NCBI GenBank assembly: GCA_029238665.1
Contig: JAQWFQ010000014.1
Span: 124,001-188,000 of the forward strand
DNA: 64,000 nucleotides
From: Crocinitomicaceae bacterium
Lineage (GTDB): Bacteria > Bacteroidota > Bacteroidia > Flavobacteriales_D > Crocinitomicaceae
Direction of reading: 5' to 3'
Part shown: positions 28,091 to 36,986 of the stretch, piece by piece
How positions within the stretch are numbered: position 1 is the stretch's first letter
Layout of the letters: each line of letters starts with the position of its first letter
The notes under the pieces: generated by a model
Seen by the model: only the letters and a program-made list of their open reading frames with translations
The model's database searches: none
What the model was told of the DNA's origin: nothing
Position numbers and translations under genes: made by a program

Positions 28091-30322
28091 ATGAATAAAC
28101 TAATTACACTTTTAAGTCTTTGTTTGCTTGTTAGTTCTACAGTACTATCACAGGTGGAATCAACAAGAAAATGTGGTACATACGAAGCGCTTCAACAAGC
28201 ATTTGAAATCCACCCTGAATTGGAACAAGGCTATGAAGCACACCAATTACTAATGAACAGCTACCAAGGAAGTTCTGTTGGAAATAGTTTAGAGAAAGCA
28301 GATGGAACATACACAATTCCTGTTGTTTTTCACATCTTACACAACTATGGTACAGAGAATATTTCTGATGCTCAAGTTTATGATGCACTTAAAGTTTTTA
28401 ACCGTGAATTTAATGCTGCCGATCCTGATTCAGTAGATATTATGGCTGACTTCGATACGCTTATTGGAAATGCAAACATTGAGTTCAAACTAGCTGCAAT
28501 TGATCCTTTAGGAAACTGTACAAATGGTATTGAACACATATACACGCACGAAACATATACAGGTGATGCTTATGCTAAAATTCACCAATGGAATAGAGCT
28601 AACTACCTAAACATATGGGTTGTTAAAGTTGTTGGGACACCTGGTGCCGCAGCATATGCTATGTTTCCTGCTTCAACGGATGGTAATGGGTATTGGTTAG
28701 ACGGAGTTGTTTCAAACCATACATATGTTGGTTCAATTGGAACATCGTCTACTTATAATGAATCTACATTGACACATGAAATTGGTCACTGGTTAAGCTT
28801 AGCACATACTTTTGGTGACTCTGACCTTATTAACGTTGGACCTACAATTTGTAATGACGATGGCATTGCTGATACACCTGTTACAAAAGGACACCAAAGC
28901 TGTCCTACATTTGTTCCTCCTTACGGATGGGCTGATTGCGACCCGTTAATTAATGAGGATTTACAAAACTATATGGATTACTCATATTGCGACAGACACT
29001 TCTCTCCTGGACAAGCGTTAGCAATGAATAATACACTGGAAGGAATTGCTGGTCAGCGTAACAACTTATGGAAAGACTCTACGCTAATAGCTACTGGGGT
29101 TAAAGATTTATTATTACCTCAAGACCCAGCAAATACATTAACTGTTCCTTTATGTGTGCCAGTTGCCGATTTCACTTCAAACAAAACAGAAACATGTATT
29201 GGTAGCCCAGTCTCTTTCAGTAATGCTTCATGGAATGCAGTTATTGATGGATACGCATGGACATTTCAAGATGGTGTTCCGGCAACTTCAACATTGGCTA
29301 ACCCAAGTGTAAGTTTCACTACTCCAGGATATAAAACAGTTACTCTATCTGCATCAAATGCTACTGGAACAGGAACTGAAACAAGAACAGGATACATTTA
29401 CGTTTCATTAGACTATGCATCTTTTGACGGACCAAATTCAATTGATCTAGAAGGACCTTCTGCTCAGTGGTTTGTTTCAAACAACTTAGAAAACAACCAT
29501 GGAGAGTTTGCGCTATCTGCTGGTACAGGTTATAACAACTCTACGAGTTACAAGCTAAACAACTTTAAAGATGTTTCTGGTGCAGATCTTTTTAACGATG
29601 ACTTCTTTTACAACAACCGTTTAGGAGGAAGTGTTGATGAGTTAATTACACCTTCATTCGATTTAAGATATACAACTGGAGTAACAATGTCATTCAAGTT
29701 CTCTTATGCTACGAATGGTACTCAAGTTGATCAGATTACTGAAAAACTAAAAGTATATGCATCTACAAACTGTGGTGAGTCTTGGGTTTCAAGAACAATT
29801 AGCATTGACGGTACTTCTATAGGTGGTAGTAACTCTCAAGGTATTTCAGGAGCAAACATTGTAACTGGAGGATATGCAGGGTATTCAGATTACACACCAA
29901 CATCGAACAACGACTGGAAGACAGGATCTGTTTCAATAAACACATCATCAGCTTACGACAAAGTGATTTTTAAATTTGAATTTACAGCTTCTGATGTAGC
30001 AAGTAACTTTTATGTTGACAACATCAATGTTAATGGAACATTGGGGTTAGTATCTGATGAGATTTCTGCTTTAGACCTTAGCGTATACCCTAACCCTTCA
30101 AACGGTGAAGCGATTAATGTTAACTATACAGCTCAAGACGAAGCAGTAACATTTATCCTTAGAGATACTCAAGGTAAAATTCTTTCTTCAGAAACACTTG
30201 AACAAACAAATACAGTTGTTAACCATTCGTTAAATAACTCAGCTAACTTACCTGCTGCTTGTTATTTCTTAGAAATTAAAACTGGTGAACATACAACAAC
30301 TAAAAAGGTTGTAGTTCTTTAA
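28091..30322 (+). CDS. Secreted M43-like metalloprotease with PKD domain and type IX sorting tail
   Basis: The 743-residue product has a signal peptide (MNKLITLLSLCLLVSSTVLSQ). It then has a pappalysin-type (M43) zinc protease domain, with the site HEIGHWLSLAH (His229, His233, His239) and the following Met-turn LQNYMDYSYCD. A PKD domain follows (about 360-440: VADFTSNKTETCIGSPVSF to GYIYVS), then a CUB/MAM-like beta domain (about 445-650). The last 75 residues are a type A C-terminal sorting domain (LDLSVYPNPSNGEAI to KKVVVL). It should be exported by the type IX machinery encoded at 527-6824 and released or anchored outside. It is a single gene with its own terminator. Confidence 0.92.
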   Translation: MNKLITLLSLCLLVSSTVLSQVESTRKCGTYEALQQAFEIHPELEQGYEAHQLLMNSYQGSSVGNSLEKADGTYTIPVVFHILHNYGTENISDAQVYDALKVFNREFNAADPDSVDIMADFDTLIGNANIEFKLAAIDPLGNCTNGIEHIYTHETYTGDAYAKIHQWNRANYLNIWVVKVVGTPGAAAYAMFPASTDGNGYWLDGVVSNHTYVGSIGTSSTYNESTLTHEIGHWLSLAHTFGDSDLINVGPTICNDDGIADTPVTKGHQSCPTFVPPYGWADCDPLINEDLQNYMDYSYCDRHFSPGQALAMNNTLEGIAGQRNNLWKDSTLIATGVKDLLLPQDPANTLTVPLCVPVADFTSNKTETCIGSPVSFSNASWNAVIDGYAWTFQDGVPATSTLANPSVSFTTPGYKTVTLSASNATGTGTETRTGYIYVSLDYASFDGPNSIDLEGPSAQWFVSNNLENNHGEFALSAGTGYNNSTSYKLNNFKDVSGADLFNDDFFYNNRLGGSVDELITPSFDLRYTTGVTMSFKFSYATNGTQVDQITEKLKVYASTNCGESWVSRTISIDGTSIGGSNSQGISGANIVTGGYAGYSDYTPTSNNDWKTGSVSINTSSAYDKVIFKFEFTASDVASNFYVDNINVNGTLGLVSDEISALDLSVYPNPSNGEAINVNYTAQDEAVTFILRDTQGKILSSETLEQTNTVVNHSLNNSANLPAACYFLEIKTGEHTTTKKVVVL

Positions 30323-30341
30323 TCAAAAAGAATATACATTC

Positions 30342-30374
30342 AAAAGGGCTATTATTTTTAATAGCCCTTTTTTT
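30342..30374 (+). terminator. Rho-independent terminator after the M43 protease
   Basis: A 10-13 bp stem (AGGGCTATTA with its complement) with a four-T loop is followed by a run of eight T. It lies about 20 nt after the stop. Confidence 0.88.
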
Positions 30375-30418
30375 GTGCTAAAAATTACGATTATAGTCAT
30401 TTCTTCAGCGAAGAATAA

Positions 30419-30426
30419 TAAATTTG
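30419..30426 (+). promoter_or_regulatory. -7 box of lpdA
   Basis: TAAATTTG matches the consensus, 19 nt before the ATG at 30446. The -33 region has no exact TTG. Confidence 0.45.
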
Positions 30427-30445
30427 TACTTATAACTAGTAGAAC

Positions 30446-31849
30446 ATGAATAATTTCGATATTACAATTATAGGATCAGGACCTGGTGGATATGTTGCAG
30501 CGATTCGTTGCGCACAATTAGGCATGAAAACAGCAATCATTGAAAAGTACAATACCTTAGGGGGAACTTGTTTAAATGTTGGATGTATCCCATCTAAAAC
30601 GCTTCTTGATTCATCTGAGCATTTTCATAATGCAACACACAACTTTACAGAGCATGGAATTGATGTGAAAGATGTAAAGGCAAATATCGAACAAATGATT
30701 ATCCGCAAGAATAAAGTCGTTTCACAAACGTGTGACGGGATTAAGTTCTTGATGGATAAAAACAACATTGAAGTCTTTAACGGAATAGGTTCTATCGTAG
30801 ATAAAAACTCGGTTAAAGTTACAGATAAGGACAACAAAGAAACTGTCCTTAATACAAAAAATATTCTTCTTGCAACTGGATCAAAACCAAACTTTTTTCC
30901 AGGCATGGAGCCAGATAAAGATAGAATCATAACTTCTACGGAAGCGCTGAACATGAAAGAGATCCCTAAAAAGATGATTGTTATTGGCGGAGGAGTTATA
31001 GGCCTTGAATTGGGTTCTGTTTTTGCACGGCTAGGAACTAAAATTGAAGTGGTTGAATTTGCCAATACAATTATCCCAACAATGGATAAAACAATGTCAA
31101 AAGAACTTACAAAAGTTCTTAAGAAAGAAGGCTTTAAATTCCACCTACAACACAAAGTTCAACAGGTTACCAATACCGGTAAAGGCGTTAAGCTTACCGC
31201 ATTAAACAAAAAAGATGAAGAGGTTACACTTGAAGGGGACTATTGTTTAGTTGCAGTTGGTAGAAAACCATTTACGACTGGGTTGGGATTAGAAAATGTT
31301 GGTCTTGTCCCAAACAACAAAGGTCAAATTGATGTGAATGATAACTTACAAACAGCTGTCCCAAACATCTATGCAATTGGAGATGTTGTTCGTGGGCCTA
31401 TGCTTGCACACAAAGCTGAAGAAGAGGGTGTATTTGTTGCTGAATTACTAGCTGGACAGAAACCTCACTTAAACTATGATTTAATTCCTGGAGTTGTATA
31501 TACATGGCCTGAGGTTGCTTCTGTTGGAAAAACGGAAGATGAACTAATCTCAGAAGGTAAAGAAATAAACATTGGCTCTTTCCCAATCAAGGCATTAGGT
31601 AGAGCTCGTGCAAGTATGGATATCATGGGTACCATTAAAGTGATTGCTGATAAAGAAACGGATGAAGTACTTGGGGTTCATATGATTGCTCCTAGGGCTG
31701 CAGATTTAATTATGGAAGCTGTTGTTGCTATGGAATTTAGAGCCTCTGCAGAAGACATTGCTCGAATTTGCCACCCTCACCCTACGTATTCAGAAGGGAT
31801 TAAAGAAGCGGCTTTAGCAGCAACGAGTGATAGAGCACTACACATCTAA
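30446..31849 (+). CDS. lpdA: Dihydrolipoyl dehydrogenase (E3)
   Basis: E3 reoxidises lipoate in the pyruvate and 2-oxoglutarate dehydrogenase complexes and the glycine cleavage system, passing electrons to NAD. The 467-residue protein has the FAD motif (IIGSGPGGYVAAI), the redox disulfide GTCLNVGCIPSK near residues 39-50, the NAD motif (VIGGGVIGLELGSV) and the C-terminal His-Glu pair in CHPHPTYSEG. It has its own promoter box and ends at a two-way terminator, so it is not linked here to E1 or E2 genes. Confidence 0.97.
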   Translation: MNNFDITIIGSGPGGYVAAIRCAQLGMKTAIIEKYNTLGGTCLNVGCIPSKTLLDSSEHFHNATHNFTEHGIDVKDVKANIEQMIIRKNKVVSQTCDGIKFLMDKNNIEVFNGIGSIVDKNSVKVTDKDNKETVLNTKNILLATGSKPNFFPGMEPDKDRIITSTEALNMKEIPKKMIVIGGGVIGLELGSVFARLGTKIEVVEFANTIIPTMDKTMSKELTKVLKKEGFKFHLQHKVQQVTNTGKGVKLTALNKKDEEVTLEGDYCLVAVGRKPFTTGLGLENVGLVPNNKGQIDVNDNLQTAVPNIYAIGDVVRGPMLAHKAEEEGVFVAELLAGQKPHLNYDLIPGVVYTWPEVASVGKTEDELISEGKEINIGSFPIKALGRARASMDIMGTIKVIADKETDEVLGVHMIAPRAADLIMEAVVAMEFRASAEDIARICHPHPTYSEGIKEAALAATSDRALHI

Positions 31850-31895
31850 TATATTTAAACGAGCCTGTTGTCCTGACAATAGATGACAATTAAAT

Positions 31896-31933
31896 AAAAA
31901 AGCCAATGAAATTCATTTTTCATTGGCTTTTTT
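31896..31933. terminator. Two-way terminator between lpdA and the S46 peptidase
   Basis: A 13 bp stem (AAAAAGCCAATGA with its complement) around a loop of about 10 nt has T runs when read from either side, fitting two converging genes. Confidence 0.82.
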
Positions 31934-31954
31934 ATTGATTTTATATCCCTGTAA

Positions 31955-34093
31955 TTAACGTATCAACGTCATTTCATCTACAATATGCTTAGCCCCAGAG
32001 TAACGGTCCATTACCCACAAAACATATCGAATATCGACCGTAATGTTTCTACATCGATCCGAATCAAACATAAAGTCGCTCATTGTACTTTCCCAAGATC
32101 GATCAAAATTAAGGCCTAACAAGTTACCGTCGGCATCCAATACAGGAGAGCCTGAGTTACCCCCAGTAGTATGATTTGAGCCTGTAAAACAAACCCAAAG
32201 TTCACCATCTTGTGCATAGTCTCCATAATCTTTAGCTGCAGCCAACTCTTTCATTCGAGGCAACAAGTCATAATCTGGGTTTCCTGAATTATTCTTTGTG
32301 ATAATCCCGTCAATTGTTGTGTGCTCTGTATACTGCATTCCATCATGAGGAGCAGAGCCTTCTAATTTACCATACGTGATACGCATTGTTGAATTGGCAT
32401 CTGGCCAATGCTTGGCATCTGGAAACATTTCAAACTTACCCGCAACATATGTTTTCAACAAGCCTTCCATTAAAGATCTATACGTTCTTACATCTGGAAT
32501 TACATTGCTCATAAAGTTTGTATTGGCCTCAGACCAAAGCATAAAACCTGGATCTTTTTTAGCTAAAAACTTCGCTGATTTACTCCCCAGTTTATTCATA
32601 AACTTCATGAATCGAGCTTCGTTCGTTAATATTGATTTTTTATAGATCAGGTTAGCCAAGTCTTCTGCTGAATTATTCTCAAGCATTGAAGGTAAAGGAG
32701 CATCTCCCATTTGCTTCACGTACTCTTCTGTAAGTAATTCAAAGATTCGTTTATCCGTAGCCTCATCATAATTCTTAAAGAATCCTTTAGCACTTTTAAG
32801 TTGCTTTTCTATTTCTGCATCTAATTCACCACGTTCAACTAACGCAGTGTAATTTGATAAGAACTTATTCATTTCACGTGCTCTACCAAACAGTTCTGGT
32901 CCAACGGACAAATACTCTATCGCCATTGAATAACCGAAGTCAGCTTGCTTGTACTTCGCTACCAATGCGTTCATGTCATTGATTACACTACCATACTTGT
33001 CATTCCATTCAGGCTTTGTTGCAGCCATAGTATTATACGCTTTTTCACGGTCTAGCTTAATCTGAATTGCATCAACTGTTTTTAAACCACCTAATTGGCC
33101 TATCCACTTCTTCCAACCATTGGCAATGCGTGCTTGTTTAGAAGCATATTTAATACGTAATAAATCTGAAGAGCGCATACTTGCATCAATTACACTCAAA
33201 GACTTTTCCCTCATCTTAATTCGTGCTGGGCGTTCTTGATCCATTATATATTTTAAGTTCCCTGAAGACAAGTGCTGTTCTGTTGTTCCTGGGAAACCAT
33301 AAACCATTGTAAACTCACCCGGAGTTCTTTTTTTCATTGAAACAGGTAAAAAATGTAAGGGTGTATATGGAATATTTGATTCACTGTATTCACTTGGTTG
33401 GTTGTTTTGGTCAGCGTAAATTCTAAACACAGAAAAATCTCCTGTATGTCTTGGCCAAACCCAGTTGTCTGTGTCACCACCAAACTTCCCGATAGAATTT
33501 GGAGGCGTTCCAACTAAACGAACATCTTTAAATGTTTCCTTTACGATCATGTAGTAATCATTCCCGTAATTGAAGGCTTTTATTTTTGCAGTGTAATGCG
33601 TTCCTGTTTCAGCATCATTAACAAGCTTCTGAATTGCAGCTTGAATTTTAGCATAACGTTCTTGACCCGACAGGCCTTCAGTGTCAAACAAAACAGTTTG
33701 AGTAACATCTTCAATTCGAACTACGCGAGAAGCTGTTAACCCCGGATTTGTTAACTCTTCGCTCTTATTTTTTGCCCAAAAACCATATTTCAAGTAATCG
33801 TTTTCTAATGATGAGTGCGATTGAATTTGAGAATATCCACAATGATGGTTTGTCAATAACAAACCTTGAGAAGAAACCAACTCAGCAGTACATCCTCCTC
33901 CAAAATGAATAATAGCATCTTTAATGCTTGAGTTGTTCACATCGTAAATATCTTCAGCCGATAACCTCATTCCCATGGCTTGCATATCGTTCTCGAATGC
34001 CTTAACTAATGAAGGGATCAACATTCCTTCTTCTGCCTTTGAACTAAAGGTAGAAGCAACGGCAATTACAACTACTAAAAAAATTCTTTTCAT
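31955..34093 (-). CDS. S46 family dipeptidyl-peptidase, DPP11-type
   Basis: S46 peptidases cut dipeptides from the N-termini of peptides in the periplasm. The product (712 residues from the ATG at 34093) has a signal peptide (MKRIFLVVVIAVASTFSSKA). The catalytic histidine is in LLLTNHHCGYSQ (about His84) and the serine in TGGNSGSPVLDADG. After the serine the sequence reads GLNFDRSWE; arginine at this place marks the DPP11 type, which prefers Asp or Glu at P1, while DPP7 has glycine. An ATG at 34114 lies inside the -7 box and so cannot be the start of the main transcript. It converges with lpdA. Confidence 0.92.
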   Translation of the reverse strand: MKRIFLVVVIAVASTFSSKAEEGMLIPSLVKAFENDMQAMGMRLSAEDIYDVNNSSIKDAIIHFGGGCTAELVSSQGLLLTNHHCGYSQIQSHSSLENDYLKYGFWAKNKSEELTNPGLTASRVVRIEDVTQTVLFDTEGLSGQERYAKIQAAIQKLVNDAETGTHYTAKIKAFNYGNDYYMIVKETFKDVRLVGTPPNSIGKFGGDTDNWVWPRHTGDFSVFRIYADQNNQPSEYSESNIPYTPLHFLPVSMKKRTPGEFTMVYGFPGTTEQHLSSGNLKYIMDQERPARIKMREKSLSVIDASMRSSDLLRIKYASKQARIANGWKKWIGQLGGLKTVDAIQIKLDREKAYNTMAATKPEWNDKYGSVINDMNALVAKYKQADFGYSMAIEYLSVGPELFGRAREMNKFLSNYTALVERGELDAEIEKQLKSAKGFFKNYDEATDKRIFELLTEEYVKQMGDAPLPSMLENNSAEDLANLIYKKSILTNEARFMKFMNKLGSKSAKFLAKKDPGFMLWSEANTNFMSNVIPDVRTYRSLMEGLLKTYVAGKFEMFPDAKHWPDANSTMRITYGKLEGSAPHDGMQYTEHTTIDGIITKNNSGNPDYDLLPRMKELAAAKDYGDYAQDGELWVCFTGSNHTTGGNSGSPVLDADGNLLGLNFDRSWESTMSDFMFDSDRCRNITVDIRYVLWVMDRYSGAKHIVDEMTLIR

Positions 34094-34113
34094 CGGTGTT
34101 TTTTTGATTTCCA

Positions 34114-34142
34114 TAAAGATAATGAGATTGTTAAATTTGCAA
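34114..34142 (-). promoter_or_regulatory. Promoter of the S46 peptidase
   Basis: On the minus strand TTG (34142-34140), 18 nt, then TATCTTTA (34121-34114). The -7 box has one mismatch to TAnnTTTG. It includes the upstream ATG, which supports 34093 as the translated start, with 20 nt between. Confidence 0.55.
34132..34139 (+). promoter_or_regulatory. -7 box of the membrane protein at 34144
   Basis: TAAATTTG, an exact match, lies 4 nt before the GTG start at 34144. It falls inside the spacer of the opposing S46 promoter, so the two cannot be bound at the same time. Confidence 0.4.
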
Positions 34143-34143
34143 T

Positions 34144-34791
34144 GTGAATTTACTTGATTTTATATTCAGACTCGGGGTAGTTTTTGCTATCTATGGTTTT
34201 TTGTGGGGTTTTTTTGAACTTGGTATTCGAATTATTAGCTCTGGGAGACAACGTACTATTGGAGAAGTGTATATTTTTAGAGCCTTTAAATACTTTTTCT
34301 TAGTTGATGTGACCTTTTTGTTTTGTCTCAAATCCATTCATTCAGATATGGTTGTAGTTGTTCAAACTGTATTCGCGGGGCTAATACTATTAACTTATTT
34401 TATTGGCAAACTTCAAAAAAATCAAAAACAATCCATCTTGTTTAAATTTGCGGGAGCAGGTTTACCTCAAAAAGAAAGTGGTTTTCACTTAAAATATGAA
34501 ATACCGCTAATCGTTGGAGCATTGATGGTATTTACATTATTTTGGTTTTATCCTTTATATGCCTCAAACCCTATTTCCATCTGGTTTCATGAAAGTATCA
34601 TTGACATTGAAAACACGCCAGTAATTGGCTTTATCTTTAAGGTAATAGGATTCTTTTTTCTCCTAAATTTAATCTTTAAAATGGCAGGCGCAATTGCCTT
34701 TGTTTTAAATGGAGGAAAATTAAGCGCTACAAACAATAATGAAAATAACGATGACACTACCCACTTTGATGATTATACCGAAGTTAATTGA
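34144..34791 (+). CDS. Membrane protein of unknown function, GTG start
   Basis: I do not recognise this 215-residue protein. It has about five hydrophobic segments (near 5-25, 47-62, 66-88, 117-137 and 158-188) and an acidic, Asn-rich tail (NNNENNDDTTHFDDYTEVN). The first codon is GTG; no in-frame ATG lies near, and the -7 box is 4 nt upstream. The 3' end overlaps the converging coaE gene by 19 nt. No enzyme motif or repeat was seen. It may be a lineage-specific inner-membrane protein. Confidence 0.7.
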   Translation: MNLLDFIFRLGVVFAIYGFLWGFFELGIRIISSGRQRTIGEVYIFRAFKYFFLVDVTFLFCLKSIHSDMVVVVQTVFAGLILLTYFIGKLQKNQKQSILFKFAGAGLPQKESGFHLKYEIPLIVGALMVFTLFWFYPLYASNPISIWFHESIIDIENTPVIGFIFKVIGFFFLLNLIFKMAGAIAFVLNGGKLSATNNNENNDDTTHFDDYTEVN

Positions 34792-35351
34792 TTCACAATT
34801 GCTTCTACCTGGCTAATTAGTGGCATTTTTTCATCATTAATAACTACAAAGTCTGCTAGTGGAATCTTTTGGTCATCTGTCCATTGTTTAGACATTCTTA
34901 CTTCAACATTTTCTTTTGAGCAGTTGTCCCTATAAATTATACGCGAAATCTTTAATGCCTTTGGAGATGTAACAAGGATTACTTTATCAAAGTTTTTATC
35001 TGCACCTGTTTCAAAAAGGATTGCTGCCTCATTAAAGGAAATGCCGTTTGTTTGTTTAGACGCAAACAGGTCAAATGCGTTTCGAACCCGTGGATGGATA
35101 AGTTTATTTACCGATAATCGGGCTGCATCATCTGAAAAAATAATTTTAGCAAGCAGCTCTTTGTTTAGTTGGTTATTGCAGTAAATTTCTTCTCCAAAAA
35201 GAGCTGTAAGTCCATCAACAATAACAGGGTCTTCATTCACCAACTGTTTTGAGATCGCATCTGAGTTAAACACACGATAGCCCATCGTTTTAATTAGCTC
35301 CGAAACAATACTTTTCCCCGACCCTATTCCTCCTGTTATTCCTACCTTCAT
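34773..35351 (-). CDS. coaE: Dephospho-CoA kinase
   Basis: CoaE adds the 3'-phosphate in the last step of coenzyme A synthesis. The 192-residue product begins MKVGITGGIGSGKSIVSELI with the P-loop at residues 7-15, followed by the DxDxxxxxL-like NSDAISKQLV segment and the lid region LIHPRVRNAF. Its length is normal. The last 19 nt overlap the converging membrane protein gene at 34144-34791. No clear promoter box was seen. Confidence 0.95.
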   Translation of the reverse strand: MKVGITGGIGSGKSIVSELIKTMGYRVFNSDAISKQLVNEDPVIVDGLTALFGEEIYCNNQLNKELLAKIIFSDDAARLSVNKLIHPRVRNAFDLFASKQTNGISFNEAAILFETGADKNFDKVILVTSPKALKISRIIYRDNCSKENVEVRMSKQWTDDQKIPLADFVVINDEKMPLISQVEAIVNQLTSV

Positions 35352-35511
35352 GGTAACTACTTAATGTCTTTTCATGGTATAAGCCCCAAGATAACCAATA
35401 TTAAAGCTTTCCGATAGTTTTTAGTTTAAAACTTAATTCTACACTGTTTTAATGTTTTTAAATTCGTCAATTTTCAGGAAAACAATCCCGTTAAAAAATG
35501 AAAAGATACCG

Positions 35512-35519
35512 TACCTTTA
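35512..35519 (+). promoter_or_regulatory. Possible -7 box of the methyltransferase gene
   Basis: TACCTTTA has one mismatch to TAnnTTTG and lies 4 nt before the ATG at 35524. The -33 element is not convincing. Confidence 0.3.
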
Positions 35520-35523
35520 GGAC

Positions 35524-36255
35524 ATGGAAAAAGAATGGTTCGCATCTTGGTTTGATACACCATACTATCACATACTCTATAAAAACAGGGATGACGCCGA
35601 AGCAAAAAAGTTTATTCTCAACCTGATAGACAACCTAAAACTACCGAAAACGGACAAGGTGTTAGATCTTGCTTGTGGTAAAGGCCGACATTCTGTAACC
35701 CTAAATGAATCGGGATACGACGTCTTAGGTGTTGACTTGTCTCCTGCAAGCATTGCCTCTGCGAATAAGTATAACAATGCTCGTTTACGTTTTGATGTCC
35801 ATGACATGCGTGAAGTTCTCCCAAATGAATCCTTCAGCGCAATCTTTAACCTCTTTACAAGTTTTGGGTATTTTAACAGCACCGAAGACAACAAGAAAGT
35901 ACTCAACTCTATTCACACCATGCTAAGTAATAATGGTGTTCTTATAATAGACTTCATGAACGCCAGCCGGGTAATTGAACAACTTATTGAAACAGAGGTT
36001 AAACGTGTTGATGAAATTGTCTTTAACATTTCTAGAAGGTACGATGGAAGCCATATCTACAAGGATATAAAATTTGAAGACAACGGGAAATCCTTTTCTT
36101 ATACAGAACGGGTTCAAGCCTTAAAAAAAGAAGATTTCGAGCATTTATTGGAGGCTTGTAATTTCGAAATTCTTCGTACTTTTGGAGACTTCAACTTATC
36201 CGAGTTTAACGAAAAAGACTCCGATCGATTAATCATAATTGCTCAAAAAAAATAA
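35524..36255 (+). CDS. Class I SAM-dependent methyltransferase
   Basis: The 243-residue protein has the Rossmann-type methyltransferase core: motif I VLDLACGKGRHSV near residues 46-58, the acidic end of strand 2 (GVDLSPAS), and motif IV region FTSFGYFNS. The N-terminus (MEKEWFASWFDTPYYHILYKNRDD) is typical of a widespread Bacteroidota group. The substrate is not known. The stop shares a base with the start of the next gene (TAATG), so the two are co-translated. Confidence 0.85.
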   Translation: MEKEWFASWFDTPYYHILYKNRDDAEAKKFILNLIDNLKLPKTDKVLDLACGKGRHSVTLNESGYDVLGVDLSPASIASANKYNNARLRFDVHDMREVLPNESFSAIFNLFTSFGYFNSTEDNKKVLNSIHTMLSNNGVLIIDFMNASRVIEQLIETEVKRVDEIVFNISRRYDGSHIYKDIKFEDNGKSFSYTERVQALKKEDFEHLLEACNFEILRTFGDFNLSEFNEKDSDRLIIIAQKK

Positions 36256-36986
36256 TGGAACTCATCTTAATCAATATTTCACTTGTTGTCTCTGTCTTAT
36301 TTGGCGGAATGTTAGTTTCATTTATTCAACGGTCAAAAAATGAGCAGATTATCAAATTAATGCTTGCTTTTAGCGGTGGTTTTTTATTATCAATTGCCTT
36401 TATTCACTTTATTCCTGAGTTATATGAACACGCTGACCATAATGTTGGCCTCTACATTTTAATTGGGTTTTTAGTTCAGTTAATTCTGGAATTCTTTTCT
36501 GGAGGAATAGAACACGGCCATGTTCATGCTCACAAAGGAGAAGCAATTCCAATTGCATTGATAGCCGCATTAAGTATTCATGCGCTTTTAGAAGGAATTC
36601 CCTTAGGAACACAATTAGGAGGAGTAGAGATTGCTACTTCTCATCACCATGGAAATGACAACTCATTATTGCTAGGCATTTTGTTTCATAGACTACCCGT
36701 TGCAATTGCTTTAATGACACTTTTATCGATTTCTAAGGCTACAAAACTGAAATCTTGGTCCATCCTTGGACTATTTGCAATAACAACTCCTGTTGGCGTT
36801 TATATTGGATACAATACCAGCCATATTATTGATTTTGACTTTGATATCATTTTAGCAATTGTGGTTGGAATGTTCTTACATATATCAACAACAATCATCT
36901 TTGAAACAAGCGAGAATCACAAGTTTAACTTCCTGAAATTACTAACGATTTTAGGGGGGTGTTCTCTAGCCTTTTTGATGCACTAA
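36255..36986 (+). CDS. ZIP family metal transporter
   Basis: ZIP proteins bring zinc, iron or manganese into the cell. The 243-residue product has about seven or eight membrane helices. The metal-path helices are visible: FIHFIPELYEH (helix 4 region), SIHALLEGIPLG (helix with His and Glu) and LFHRLPVAIALM. Two histidine-rich loops (IEHGHVHAHKGE and SHHHGND) lie before and after the fourth or fifth helix and may bind metal. It begins with a TAATG coupling to the methyltransferase. The stop overlaps the converging sugar transferase gene by 4 nt. Confidence 0.88.
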   Translation: MELILINISLVVSVLFGGMLVSFIQRSKNEQIIKLMLAFSGGFLLSIAFIHFIPELYEHADHNVGLYILIGFLVQLILEFFSGGIEHGHVHAHKGEAIPIALIAALSIHALLEGIPLGTQLGGVEIATSHHHGNDNSLLLGILFHRLPVAIALMTLLSISKATKLKSWSILGLFAITTPVGVYIGYNTSHIIDFDFDIILAIVVGMFLHISTTIIFETSENHKFNFLKLLTILGGCSLAFLMH

